Assembly (NCBI GenBank): GCA_030604525.1
Contig: JAUVVQ010000017.1
Coordinates: 1 to 41,887 of the forward strand
Source: Phycisphaerae bacterium
GTDB lineage: Bacteria > Planctomycetota > Phycisphaerae > Sedimentisphaerales > Anaerobacaceae
Reading direction: 5' to 3'
DNA length: 41,887 nucleotides
The notes under the pieces are model-generated. The model saw only the letters and a program-made list of their open reading frames with translations, searched no databases and was not told the origin of the DNA. Position numbers and translations under genes: made by a program. Positions 8,981-16,599 of this stretch are shown here, piece by piece. Positions within the stretch are counted from its first letter, which is position 1. Each line of letters opens with the position of its first letter.

Positions 8981-9760
8981 ATGCCTTTTTGCACACAAGT
9001 TCCGATAATACCTAATTCAACGCCCCAGATTGAGGCGCAAGTACCTCAGATATATCCTGATGACGTAATGCTCGTGTCCTATCCAAGGTCCGGTAATACC
9101 TGGGTTAGATTTTTGCTTGCCAATCTTATGTCGGATTCGGATAGGCCGTTGGATTTTGTGGAAATGGAAGGGTTTATACCAGCCATTCATTCGACGAGGC
9201 AATGGGAGCGGATTAAGTCGATGGCCTCGGGGCGGTTTATCAAGAGCCATATGCCGTATCAGCCGGATTATAAAAAGGTTATTTATATCGTCAGAGATGG
9301 ACGTGATGTAGCGGTATCCCATTGGCATTATCATTGCCCCAGGAATTTTGAGGTGAGCTTTCTGAAGTTCTTGAAGTTGGGAATTTGGCCGGGGCCGTGG
9401 CATAAGCATACAGAGTCCTGGCTTAACCATTCGGAAAGTATTGATTTCCTTATGGTTAAATATGAAGATTTACTCCAGAATCCCACCTCACAGCTTAAGC
9501 GGATGATTGAGTTTTTAAGTATCCCTCTGGATGAAAAGAAAATCCAAAAGACAGTCGAATTTTCAAGTTTTAATTCTCTGCAGACAATAGAGTCCGAAAA
9601 AGGACATCCGGGAATAAAAGATGAAAATTTCAAATTTTTCCGTAAAGGAACCAGCGGCGACTGGGAAAATCACTTTGGTGATGAAGAGAAGGCCTTTTTT
9701 AAGCATTATGCCAATCCCGTGCTGCTTCGTTTGGGGTATATAGACACTCCTGACTGGTAA
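8981..9760 (+). CDS. PAPS-dependent sulfotransferase (Sulfotransfer_1 family)
   Basis: It probably transfers sulfate from PAPS to a hydroxyl acceptor in the cytoplasm. The 259-residue length is normal for the family. All three hallmark motifs are visible: SYPRSGNTW at about residues 33-41 (5'-phosphosulfate loop), IVRDGRDVAVSHW near 103-115 (3'-phosphate binding, Arg105 and Ser113), and FRKGTSGDWENHF near 220-232, matching the conserved RKG--GDW-N-F element. A likely ligand His lies in KSHMPY near residue 90. The start follows AAGGGG by eight bases. The gene lies 301 bases before flagellin and directly after the OGT-sulfotransferase fusion, so sulfation of a flagellin glycan or of flagellin itself is the natural inference; the acceptor is unproven. 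Confidence 0.9.
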   Translation: MPFCTQVPIIPNSTPQIEAQVPQIYPDDVMLVSYPRSGNTWVRFLLANLMSDSDRPLDFVEMEGFIPAIHSTRQWERIKSMASGRFIKSHMPYQPDYKKVIYIVRDGRDVAVSHWHYHCPRNFEVSFLKFLKLGIWPGPWHKHTESWLNHSESIDFLMVKYEDLLQNPTSQLKRMIEFLSIPLDEKKIQKTVEFSSFNSLQTIESEKGHPGIKDENFKFFRKGTSGDWENHFGDEEKAFFKHYANPVLLRLGYIDTPDW

Positions 9761-9930
9761 GAGGAGCCATATTGTAGTCCTTCGGGGGATGTACTCAGTT
9801 CTTTGTGTTGAATAATCTGGAAAATTACTGCTTTTTCCCAGCTCCTTAGCAGTTCATCCATCATATCAGCTTATTAATTACTGTTATTACGGGTCGTAGT
9901 TTTTTTTAACAATTTGCCCTGTAAAACCCC

Positions 9931-9957
9931 TTAAGTATCGCCGGTTCCCAACGATAA
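9931..9957 (+). promoter_or_regulatory. Sigma-28 (FliA) promoter of flagellin
   Basis: TTAAGTAT at 9931-9938, an 11-base spacer and AACGATAA at 9950-9957 match the sigma-28 consensus TAAAGTTT-N11-GCCGATAA well, including the exact spacer. It lies about 105 bases before the flagellin start, as expected for a late flagellar gene. The rest of the gap 9761-10061 shows no other clear signal. Confidence 0.75.
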
Positions 9958-10061
9958 CGGACATTAGCAGAGAATTTTTCAGATAGATGTGTTCTTTACA
10001 CAATAGGATATAGACAGGCAAGGGATAAAAAATATTAGGTTTAATTTAAGGAGTCAGAATT

Positions 10062-11363
10062 ATGTTATCAATTAAAAACAACATTATGGCGGCAAATGCT
10101 GCGAGGCACTTAAGTAGATCTTATGAAGGTTTATCCAGGTCAGTGGAAAGACTGTCATCGGGCTTGCGGATTAACAGTGCTAAGGATGACGCAGCGGGCC
10201 TGGCTGTCAGGGAGCTGATTCGGGCCGATATTGCCGTTCAGGAGCAGGGGTCTCGAAACGCCCAGGACGGCATCAGTATGCTGCAGACGATGGAAGGAGC
10301 AATGGGAACGATTGACGCAAACCTGGTGCGAATGAAAGAGCTTGCAGAGCAGGCGGCAACCGGCTCGTATTCTGCAGCACAGCGGATAATTATGGATGCA
10401 GAGTTTGCTGAGATGGCCAGCGAGATTGATCGAATTGCCAACAACACTTCGTTTAACAGCATCTCGATGATTAACAGCGGTACCGGCAGTGTTTCGATTC
10501 ACGTCGGCACGACCGAGACAATCGATGTTGACAAGGTCGATATGACCAAGTCCGGTCTTGGTATTGAGACGGGTTCCGGAGGAACAACTATTCAGACAGA
10601 TACCAGTAGCGGAGTGGATAGTGCTTCGGCAGGGGCATGGCTGACTATTACCGACAATGCAGCTTCAGCTTATTCGCTTGATATTCAGTTTACCGATGCA
10701 AGTAGCGACAATGAGGAAGCTCTCGCCGTGGACCTGACTACAGCCAGTGGTGCGGCGACTTTTACGCTGAACGATGTTGTCGATGCTATCAACCTGGTTT
10801 CTAACAACCTGGGTAACGATGCGAGTGGTACCGACTTGAATTACACTGCAGCCGAAGCGGTCCTTGATTCTTCCTCCGGTAAGTATGTCTTGAAGCTTAG
10901 CTCGAGGACTTCGCTTGCTGATGGTATTACTGCGACGGGTACCCTGGAGACTGGTTATACCAGCGGTGCTGTAAGTGGCGGCTTCAATGAGACAGGCGGT
11001 GCCAGTCTGGTTGATGGAACAACTGCCGGCAACTTTGATGCAGCCAATACATCCGCTGCCGGTCTTAATATTTTGACGTCAACCGATGCAGCGAACGCTT
11101 TGGACACGATTGATAGTGCAATTTCGACGAAAGATGCTGGGCGGGCATCCTTTGGTTATAAGATGAACCGTCTTGAAGGTACGGTATCAGTTCTCGGAAT
11201 ACAGGCGGAGAACCTCTTGACAGCAGAATCGCGAATTTCAGATGCAGATGTAGCGACGGAAATGGCGGAATTGACAAGGTCTCAGGTGTTAGCACAGGCA
11301 GGTATAGCTATGTTGGCACAGGCAAATGCAATGCCGCAGATGGCACTGACGCTTCTTAGGTAG
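10062..11363 (+). CDS. fliC: Flagellin
   Basis: This is the filament subunit of the flagellum. The 433-residue product has the conserved N-terminal D0/D1 helices (MLSIKNNIMAANAARHLSRS, then VERLSSGLRINSAKDDAAGLAV and QDGISMLQTMEGAM). It also has the C-terminal D1/D0 block (ALDTIDSAISTKDAGRASFG to DADVATEMAELTRSQVLAQAG and a final ALTLLR). Between them, about residues 145-345, is a variable domain unusually rich in Ser, Thr, Gly and Ala, with many possible O-glycosylation sites. It starts after AAGGAG and follows a sigma-28 promoter. Neighbouring OGT-like and sulfotransferase genes suggest modification of this surface domain. A strong hairpin follows the stop codon. Confidence 0.97.
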   Translation: MLSIKNNIMAANAARHLSRSYEGLSRSVERLSSGLRINSAKDDAAGLAVRELIRADIAVQEQGSRNAQDGISMLQTMEGAMGTIDANLVRMKELAEQAATGSYSAAQRIIMDAEFAEMASEIDRIANNTSFNSISMINSGTGSVSIHVGTTETIDVDKVDMTKSGLGIETGSGGTTIQTDTSSGVDSASAGAWLTITDNAASAYSLDIQFTDASSDNEEALAVDLTTASGAATFTLNDVVDAINLVSNNLGNDASGTDLNYTAAEAVLDSSSGKYVLKLSSRTSLADGITATGTLETGYTSGAVSGGFNETGGASLVDGTTAGNFDAANTSAAGLNILTSTDAANALDTIDSAISTKDAGRASFGYKMNRLEGTVSVLGIQAENLLTAESRISDADVATEMAELTRSQVLAQAGIAMLAQANAMPQMALTLLR

Positions 11364-11384
11364 AGGATATTCGGAATAATGGAT

Positions 11385-11416
11385 AGGTGGCTGTGATAAA
11401 TAATACACAGCCACCT
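11385..11416 (+). terminator. Perfect 11-bp hairpin after flagellin
   Basis: AGGTGGCTGTG at 11385-11395 pairs perfectly with CACAGCCACCT at 11406-11416 across a 10-base AT-rich loop. It begins 22 bases after the flagellin stop. There is no T-run after the stem, so it may stop transcription weakly or protect the 3' end of flagellin mRNA rather than act as a standard intrinsic terminator. Confidence 0.6.
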
Positions 11417-11525
11417 GCCCATAAAGCTCCTCTCCTGCTTCGCAGTAGTATGAGTTACTTGTAAAAACGTATTACTTTAACCAAATCAAAGCTTAGGGCT
11501 TTGTAACAATAACGGAGTAAAACAG

Positions 11526-11885
11526 ATGAAGTCAGTTAAGGCATATCAGGAGACAGCGGTTGGCACTCAAAACAAAGGCCAGCTTATTGTTATGCTGTAT
11601 GAGGGTGCTATCAAGTTTATGAAGATGGCACTCAATGAGATAGAGGAAGGTAACTACGAAGCCAAGAATAAGCACCTCATCAAGACGCAGGATATAATTA
11701 ACGAGCTCAATGCCGTTCTTGATACGGATGCTGGCGGTGAGATAGCGATTAATCTGCGTAATCTTTACAACTTTATGAATAAGCATTTAGTGGATGCCAA
11801 TGCACAGAACGATACAGGAAAGATTCAGGAAGTAATCGAGCTGATGGAAGAATTAAATAAGGGCTGGAAAGCGATTACGAGTTAG
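11526..11885 (+). CDS. fliS: Flagellin export chaperone FliS
   Basis: FliS binds the C-terminal D0 helix of flagellin in the cytoplasm, prevents premature polymerisation and helps its export. The 119-residue product has the family length and features: AYQETAVGTQNKGQLIVMLY near the N-terminus (Y-----V-T-----L---LY pattern), GAIKFMKMALNEIEEGNYEA, KTQDIINELNAVLDT, and a C-terminal LYNFMNKHLVDANAQND helix. It starts after GGAG eight bases upstream. It follows flagellin by 162 bases on the same strand, the usual arrangement. An AT-rich sequence before it resembles the flagellin -10 element but is too close to the start to call a promoter. Confidence 0.93.
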   Translation: MKSVKAYQETAVGTQNKGQLIVMLYEGAIKFMKMALNEIEEGNYEAKNKHLIKTQDIINELNAVLDTDAGGEIAINLRNLYNFMNKHLVDANAQNDTGKIQEVIELMEELNKGWKAITS

Positions 11886-12127
11886 CCCGGCTGGTTCGTT
11901 TTTTTCAAAAGGGTGCTTGCCGGATTTCGCTCATTTCTTAGGCGGAGATTTCATTTCATTTTTCTCACGTACCGGTAGTGTTTCTTGTAATACCGAACTA
12001 TAGGAGGTTTCACAAAGGGAATTTTTGTTTTTCAGGATGTTTTAAGCTTAGAAACAAAAGGGAATTGGCATCGTCTGGAAAGTAGTTATGTATGATGAGC
12101 TTGCGGGTATGTTTATTTGTTGCGTGT

Positions 12128-12685
12128 TTAATTTAACTGCTGGTTTTGTGAATCATCGCTCTTTCTTTGAGCTGCGGCATTCAGGAATTCCTGCGGTCTA
12201 TCTGGAGAAATCAGGACTTTCTTGTTACCTTGATATTTTATAAATATAAGGGTTTTTGTGTTTGTAATATATCCCCGGAAGAGACCCAGCCGGGAACCCC
12301 AAAACAAACCATAAGCACCACAAAAACCTCCAACACCAAAAAGACGCAATGGGAGAAAGCCAATTTCTTTCCTTTGGATTTTCCTGATATTATTGATGCT
12401 TTCGATGGGGATGAGGATATTCGGCCCTAACCGATTTATTATGACCTCAGAGCCGGTAACGGTATATTTCATTGGTGCGAAGAACACTGCTAATACAAAT
12501 ATGAGGGGGATGAGACCTATCAGAAATGTATAAGCTTTAGCGGCGTCATTAGCAACCTTTTCGGTCGAAATAGCTGTAAATATCCCGTAAGGAATTATGG
12601 CAAATACGATTAGCCCAATGATAATTGTTGTCAGGTACGTCCAAACTGACCAGGGTGCTGAGAATTTGCGAATCTTATTAACCAT
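12128..12685 (-). CDS. Membrane-anchored bacterial PH-domain protein
   Basis: The function is unknown. The 185-residue product has two probable transmembrane helices (about residues 14-38 and 51-70). After them comes a bacterial pleckstrin-homology-like region (about 72-170), recognised by PMKYTVTGSEVIINR, LIPIESINNIRKI and a terminal TKTLIFIKYQGNKKVLISPD block typical of bPH domains that use strand-rich folds next to membrane helices. The start follows AGGAA. It lies 113 bases downstream of addA on the same strand, so it could be read from the addBA transcript, but no functional link is evident. The 242-base gap to fliS (11886-12127) shows no clear feature. Confidence 0.65.
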   Translation of the reverse strand: MVNKIRKFSAPWSVWTYLTTIIIGLIVFAIIPYGIFTAISTEKVANDAAKAYTFLIGLIPLIFVLAVFFAPMKYTVTGSEVIINRLGPNILIPIESINNIRKIQRKEIGFLPLRLFGVGGFCGAYGLFWGSRLGLFRGYITNTKTLIFIKYQGNKKVLISPDRPQEFLNAAAQRKSDDSQNQQLN

Positions 12686-12798
12686 ATGCGAAATTTCCTG
12701 TATACCTTCACCAACCGAAGCCGCTGAAATCTGTTAGTGCTAAAATATCAAGACCGTTTTGGGAAGTCAAGTTTCGCTTTTGCGGTCGCTGTTGACTT

Positions 12799-15700
12799 TT
12801 ATGAGATTTTTACTGGTGTTTGGAGTGCGAGGAAGTATAGCCAGGAAGAATTTATTTTTTCCTTCATAATGTTCTTAGCGGCGGTGGCGTAGAGGTTCAA
12901 TTGGTGTTTATAAAGGTCGGCCCTGTTTTTGGCCTGGCTTTTGTTTATCCGGTCGGTTTTAAAATCGATTATGATAAGCCCTTTTGGTGTTTGGACGAGC
13001 ATATCGATAATCCCCTGGATGATAATAGTATCTGCTGTTTCGTATTTGGTTTGTTGTGGATTGAGCTTATCGGAGATGGCATACGGTTTGATAGATTTCC
13101 CGGCTGTGTTCGGCTGGCCGGTTTCGTATTTGTAATTTTGTAATTTCGAAGCCGGCAGCGCAAAAGTGAATGGCCATTCGCGCAGAATGTTGTTTTGCGG
13201 TTTGAGAATAGTCTGGCCGAGTTCGCTCTGGAAGAAAGAGAATATTGTTTTGGGGTTGATGGATTCTGCGATGTCTTCGGTGACGGCGTTTTGCTTGATG
13301 AGATTTCGTTTTGTTTTTTCGATAGAGGTTAAGCTGGGCGGCTTTGACAGGTCGATGTTTGCCAGCAGAAGGTGGTATGCGCTTCCGAGCGTGAGGGGGT
13401 TCAGAGAATAAGAGGTTGAGTCGCCAAGAGCGGCTGGTTCTCTGGCGAAGGTGTTGAAGGTGCTTTGCGAGCGGAATTCGTCTTCGCTGTGAGTTAATTG
13501 TGTAACGGATAGTTTTGCGGGCAGCGTGGTTGCATCTGACTGCGGGTATCGCCAGGAGAGGTTTTGTTTTATTTGTTGGAGGAGTTTTGATTTCTGTTTG
13601 GGTTTGGTTTTTTTAATGGTCTTTGCTTTTTGGGTTAGTTTTATTTTTCTCAGGCCGGCGATGAAATCGGATAGGTTATCGAGGCGGTTTTGGTCGTAAG
13701 CTTTAATTGAGAAGAGGTTTTGCTCCTTTGTGATTTCCTCGGCGAGGGAGGTTTTGAAAGTTTCGTGTAGGTTCCTCTGGTCTGAGAGGGCGTAGAGCAG
13801 CCACTGGAGCGGGTTTTTGGCGTTTTTAAGTTTGGAGTCAGGAAGCGGAGCTTTCCCGAGACAGAAGCCGTCGCAGAGGATGTTTTTAGTGTCTTTTGCT
13901 TTTTGAGTGGCGGTGAGGATGAGCTTCTGTTCAGCCCTTGTGGCGGCAACGTAGAGAATTCTTAATTCTTCCTGTAGCGATTCTGTTATTTTTTTTTCGC
14001 TGATGAGCTGGTGAGCGAGTGAGCTTAATTTTGCGTTTGATTTTGGGTCGATGATTTTCAAGCCGACGGTGTTTTGGATATCGGCGATGCAGTCGTCGGA
14101 GCTTTTGCCGGTATTGAATTTACTGTTTAGTTCGGCGATGAAGACGATGGGGAATTCGAGACCTTTGCTTTTGTGTATCGATGAGATTCTGACGGCGTTT
14201 TGTATGGAAGATTGCGGTTCGGCAGAGGCCCATTGCTGTCCTGATTCGTTTAGTTTTTCGAGGAAATTTATGAACCTGGCAAGTGAGGCCATAGCAGCCG
14301 AGCCCGTGAAGTTTTCGAACTGAATAGCTCTGTCGTGTAGTTTCAGGAGGTTAGCTTTTTTTAGCTGTCCATTAGGCAGTGCGGTGACGAAAGAAAGGTA
14401 GTTTGTCCGGCGGTAGATTTTCCAGATGAGCTCGGCAACGCTTTTGGCTCTTGCGTGTGTTCTCCAGGAATCAATTTGTTCGAGGATGGATTGTATCTTT
14501 TGTTTCAGTTTTTCTTCGGCGCCGGCCTCGGCGTAGAGGTTTACTGCCTGGTGGAAAGGGGGGTGCTTGTGCTTGTCCTGGTCATTCTTTGCTTTTGAGT
14601 TTGCGTGGATTTTTATTTTTGCGAGTTCAGAGTCGGTGACATTGAACAGCGGACTTCTGAGTGTGGCGGCTAACTCTATATCCCGCCGGGGGTTATCCAG
14701 AACTTTCAGCAGTGAGACCAAATCGCTTATTTCGGTCGCCTGGAAGTAGTCGGTTCCGAATTCGCTTGTTACGTTGACCCCGGCCAGTCGAAGAATTTGG
14801 ACGTAGTCGTTCACCCTTTTTGCGGGCGCTCGCATAAGGATTGCAATGTCTCTGAAACCGGGCTTTCGGTATTGCCGGGTAGTTTTGTCGTAGATTTCGA
14901 ATTCGGGATTGTTGTTATCGAATCCGATTATTTGTTTTATTCGCAGTGCAATGGCAGCGGCCTGCTGCTCTCGGGAGGAAATTTGAAGTTCTTGTCCTCC
15001 TTCATCCGGGCGGGTTTGCTTCTTTTGCTGTTCGTCGAGAATGTGCAGCTCGACAAGTGGTGACTTTGTTTTTTGTTCCTGTGTTTTCAAAGCGGGGGAT
15101 AATTTTGCTAGGTCATCGTATTGTATTTTAGCAAAAGTCGGGGTCATCAGCCGGGAGAATATCTTGTTTACAAAATCGAGAATCTGTTTTTGTGAGCGGA
15201 AGTTCTTGTTGAGGTCAACTCTGTAACAGGAAGCTGACTTTTGGGGGTCATTTGAGGAGAGATTTAAGAGGTTGAGAAAATTTTGCGGTTGTGCGCCTCT
15301 GAAGGCATAGATGCTTTGTTTTATGTCACCTACGGCGAAAAAGTTGTCCTTTTTGCTTATGGCGTCGAGGATTTTCTGCTGCGGCGGGTTTATGTCCTGG
15401 TATTCGTCGACGAAGATGTGTTTGTATCTCTTTCGGATGGCAAGTGCGGTCTCGGATGGAATCAGCTCTTTGCTGTCGTCAGTTTCTTTTATGAGCAGTT
15501 TTAATGCGTTGTGTTCGAGGTCGGAAAAGTCGAGTGCGTTTATTGATTTTTTTGTGTTTTGGTATAGTTTATCGAATTTTTTGAGCAGTTTCAGTAGGAC
15601 TTTTGTCTGGAGGTTGACGGCGGGATTGATTTTGTTGAGGTAATCGGGATTGACAGTTGCCAGGTCGGTGAGTTTCCTGACGGTATCAAGGGCGTCTTTG

Positions 15701-16599
15701 ACGGTGTTTTTGAGGAATTCGGCTATGTTTTCGTCGATGTTATTCGGCTTTGAAGTTCGCGGCTTTTTGAAATCCTGTATGGCGTTGATGAAGTCGTCCC
15801 AATTATTCCGGTTAAACGTCTCGATGAGCTGCCTCAGGGGTGTTGTGTAGTTATCGATATTCCAGTTTTCACCGGAGGACTGTTTTTGATAAATTTCATG
15901 AGCGTGTTTTATCTGGTTCAGGGATTCGTTTAGTTTTTCTTTTATGAGTCTTTTTTGTTCTTCGGCGAGTTCGGTTTGGAACGGCGGGGATTGGATGAGT
16001 GATTCGGCCTTTTTGAACCAGTTGTCTCTGGAGACAACATTTTCGAGAAAGTTGTGGAGGTGAACTATTTTTGAGGTGAAGCCCGTGTTTGGCTCCAGGC
16101 TTCTTTTGTAGAGCAGTTTCCGTAGACCGCCGACCAGCTCCGGTTGTCTCCACGCCCAGTCGATGGTTTTTTCGAGGATTTCTGATTTCAGGAGTTGTTG
16201 TTCGTCTTCATCCAGCATTCGGAATGTCGGGTCCAGTCCGAGTTTGTAGAAGTTTTCGGTGATAATTCGTTTGCAGAAGGAGTGAATGGTGCTGATGTCG
16301 GCGCCTTGCAGCAGCAGGAGCTGGTGTTTTAGATTCCTGTCTTTCGTTTTCAGAAATTCGTCGTTTAGGTATTGTGCGATTCTTGCTTTCATTTGTTCAG
16401 CGGCGGCTTCGGTGAATGTCAGCACGAGGATGCTTTTTATGTCGGCGTTTTCTCCTTTGTCCTGGATGATGTTTGCGCATCGCCCGGAGAGAACAGCGGT
16501 TTTCCCGGTTCCGGCAGAGGCCGTGACAAGAATATCAGAATTACGCCGCAGAATAGCGATTAGCTGCTGGCTGGTCCATTCTATTTTGTCTCCGCTCAT
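12799..16599 (-). CDS. addA: AddA: ATP-dependent helicase/nuclease subunit A
   Basis: AddA is the 3'-5' SF1 helicase and nuclease of AddAB, which resects double-strand breaks for RecA. The 1266-residue product has Walker A VTASAGTGKTAVL near residues 23-35, the UvrD-type Walker B HIFVDEYQDINP, GDIKQSIYAFRGA, SIHKSKGLEFPIVFI and LRILYVAATRAEQKL. The C-terminal RecB-type nuclease has IIQGIIDMLVQTP and GLIIIDFKTD, then YKHQLNLYA. I chose the ATG at 16599 (MSGDKIEW) rather than an in-frame start 29 codons upstream. It overlaps the addB stop in an ATGA arrangement, which implies translational coupling, and the helicase homology begins immediately after it. Confidence 0.93.
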   Translation of the reverse strand: MSGDKIEWTSQQLIAILRRNSDILVTASAGTGKTAVLSGRCANIIQDKGENADIKSILVLTFTEAAAEQMKARIAQYLNDEFLKTKDRNLKHQLLLLQGADISTIHSFCKRIITENFYKLGLDPTFRMLDEDEQQLLKSEILEKTIDWAWRQPELVGGLRKLLYKRSLEPNTGFTSKIVHLHNFLENVVSRDNWFKKAESLIQSPPFQTELAEEQKRLIKEKLNESLNQIKHAHEIYQKQSSGENWNIDNYTTPLRQLIETFNRNNWDDFINAIQDFKKPRTSKPNNIDENIAEFLKNTVKDALDTVRKLTDLATVNPDYLNKINPAVNLQTKVLLKLLKKFDKLYQNTKKSINALDFSDLEHNALKLLIKETDDSKELIPSETALAIRKRYKHIFVDEYQDINPPQQKILDAISKKDNFFAVGDIKQSIYAFRGAQPQNFLNLLNLSSNDPQKSASCYRVDLNKNFRSQKQILDFVNKIFSRLMTPTFAKIQYDDLAKLSPALKTQEQKTKSPLVELHILDEQQKKQTRPDEGGQELQISSREQQAAAIALRIKQIIGFDNNNPEFEIYDKTTRQYRKPGFRDIAILMRAPAKRVNDYVQILRLAGVNVTSEFGTDYFQATEISDLVSLLKVLDNPRRDIELAATLRSPLFNVTDSELAKIKIHANSKAKNDQDKHKHPPFHQAVNLYAEAGAEEKLKQKIQSILEQIDSWRTHARAKSVAELIWKIYRRTNYLSFVTALPNGQLKKANLLKLHDRAIQFENFTGSAAMASLARFINFLEKLNESGQQWASAEPQSSIQNAVRISSIHKSKGLEFPIVFIAELNSKFNTGKSSDDCIADIQNTVGLKIIDPKSNAKLSSLAHQLISEKKITESLQEELRILYVAATRAEQKLILTATQKAKDTKNILCDGFCLGKAPLPDSKLKNAKNPLQWLLYALSDQRNLHETFKTSLAEEITKEQNLFSIKAYDQNRLDNLSDFIAGLRKIKLTQKAKTIKKTKPKQKSKLLQQIKQNLSWRYPQSDATTLPAKLSVTQLTHSEDEFRSQSTFNTFAREPAALGDSTSYSLNPLTLGSAYHLLLANIDLSKPPSLTSIEKTKRNLIKQNAVTEDIAESINPKTIFSFFQSELGQTILKPQNNILREWPFTFALPASKLQNYKYETGQPNTAGKSIKPYAISDKLNPQQTKYETADTIIIQGIIDMLVQTPKGLIIIDFKTDRINKSQAKNRADLYKHQLNLYATAAKNIMKEKINSSWLYFLALQTPVKIS

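Noticed and set aside
11490-11512. Second sigma-28-like element before fliS
   Set aside because: The -35 match is poor and the -10-like AACAATAA lies only 13 bases before the ATG, leaving no room for a leader.
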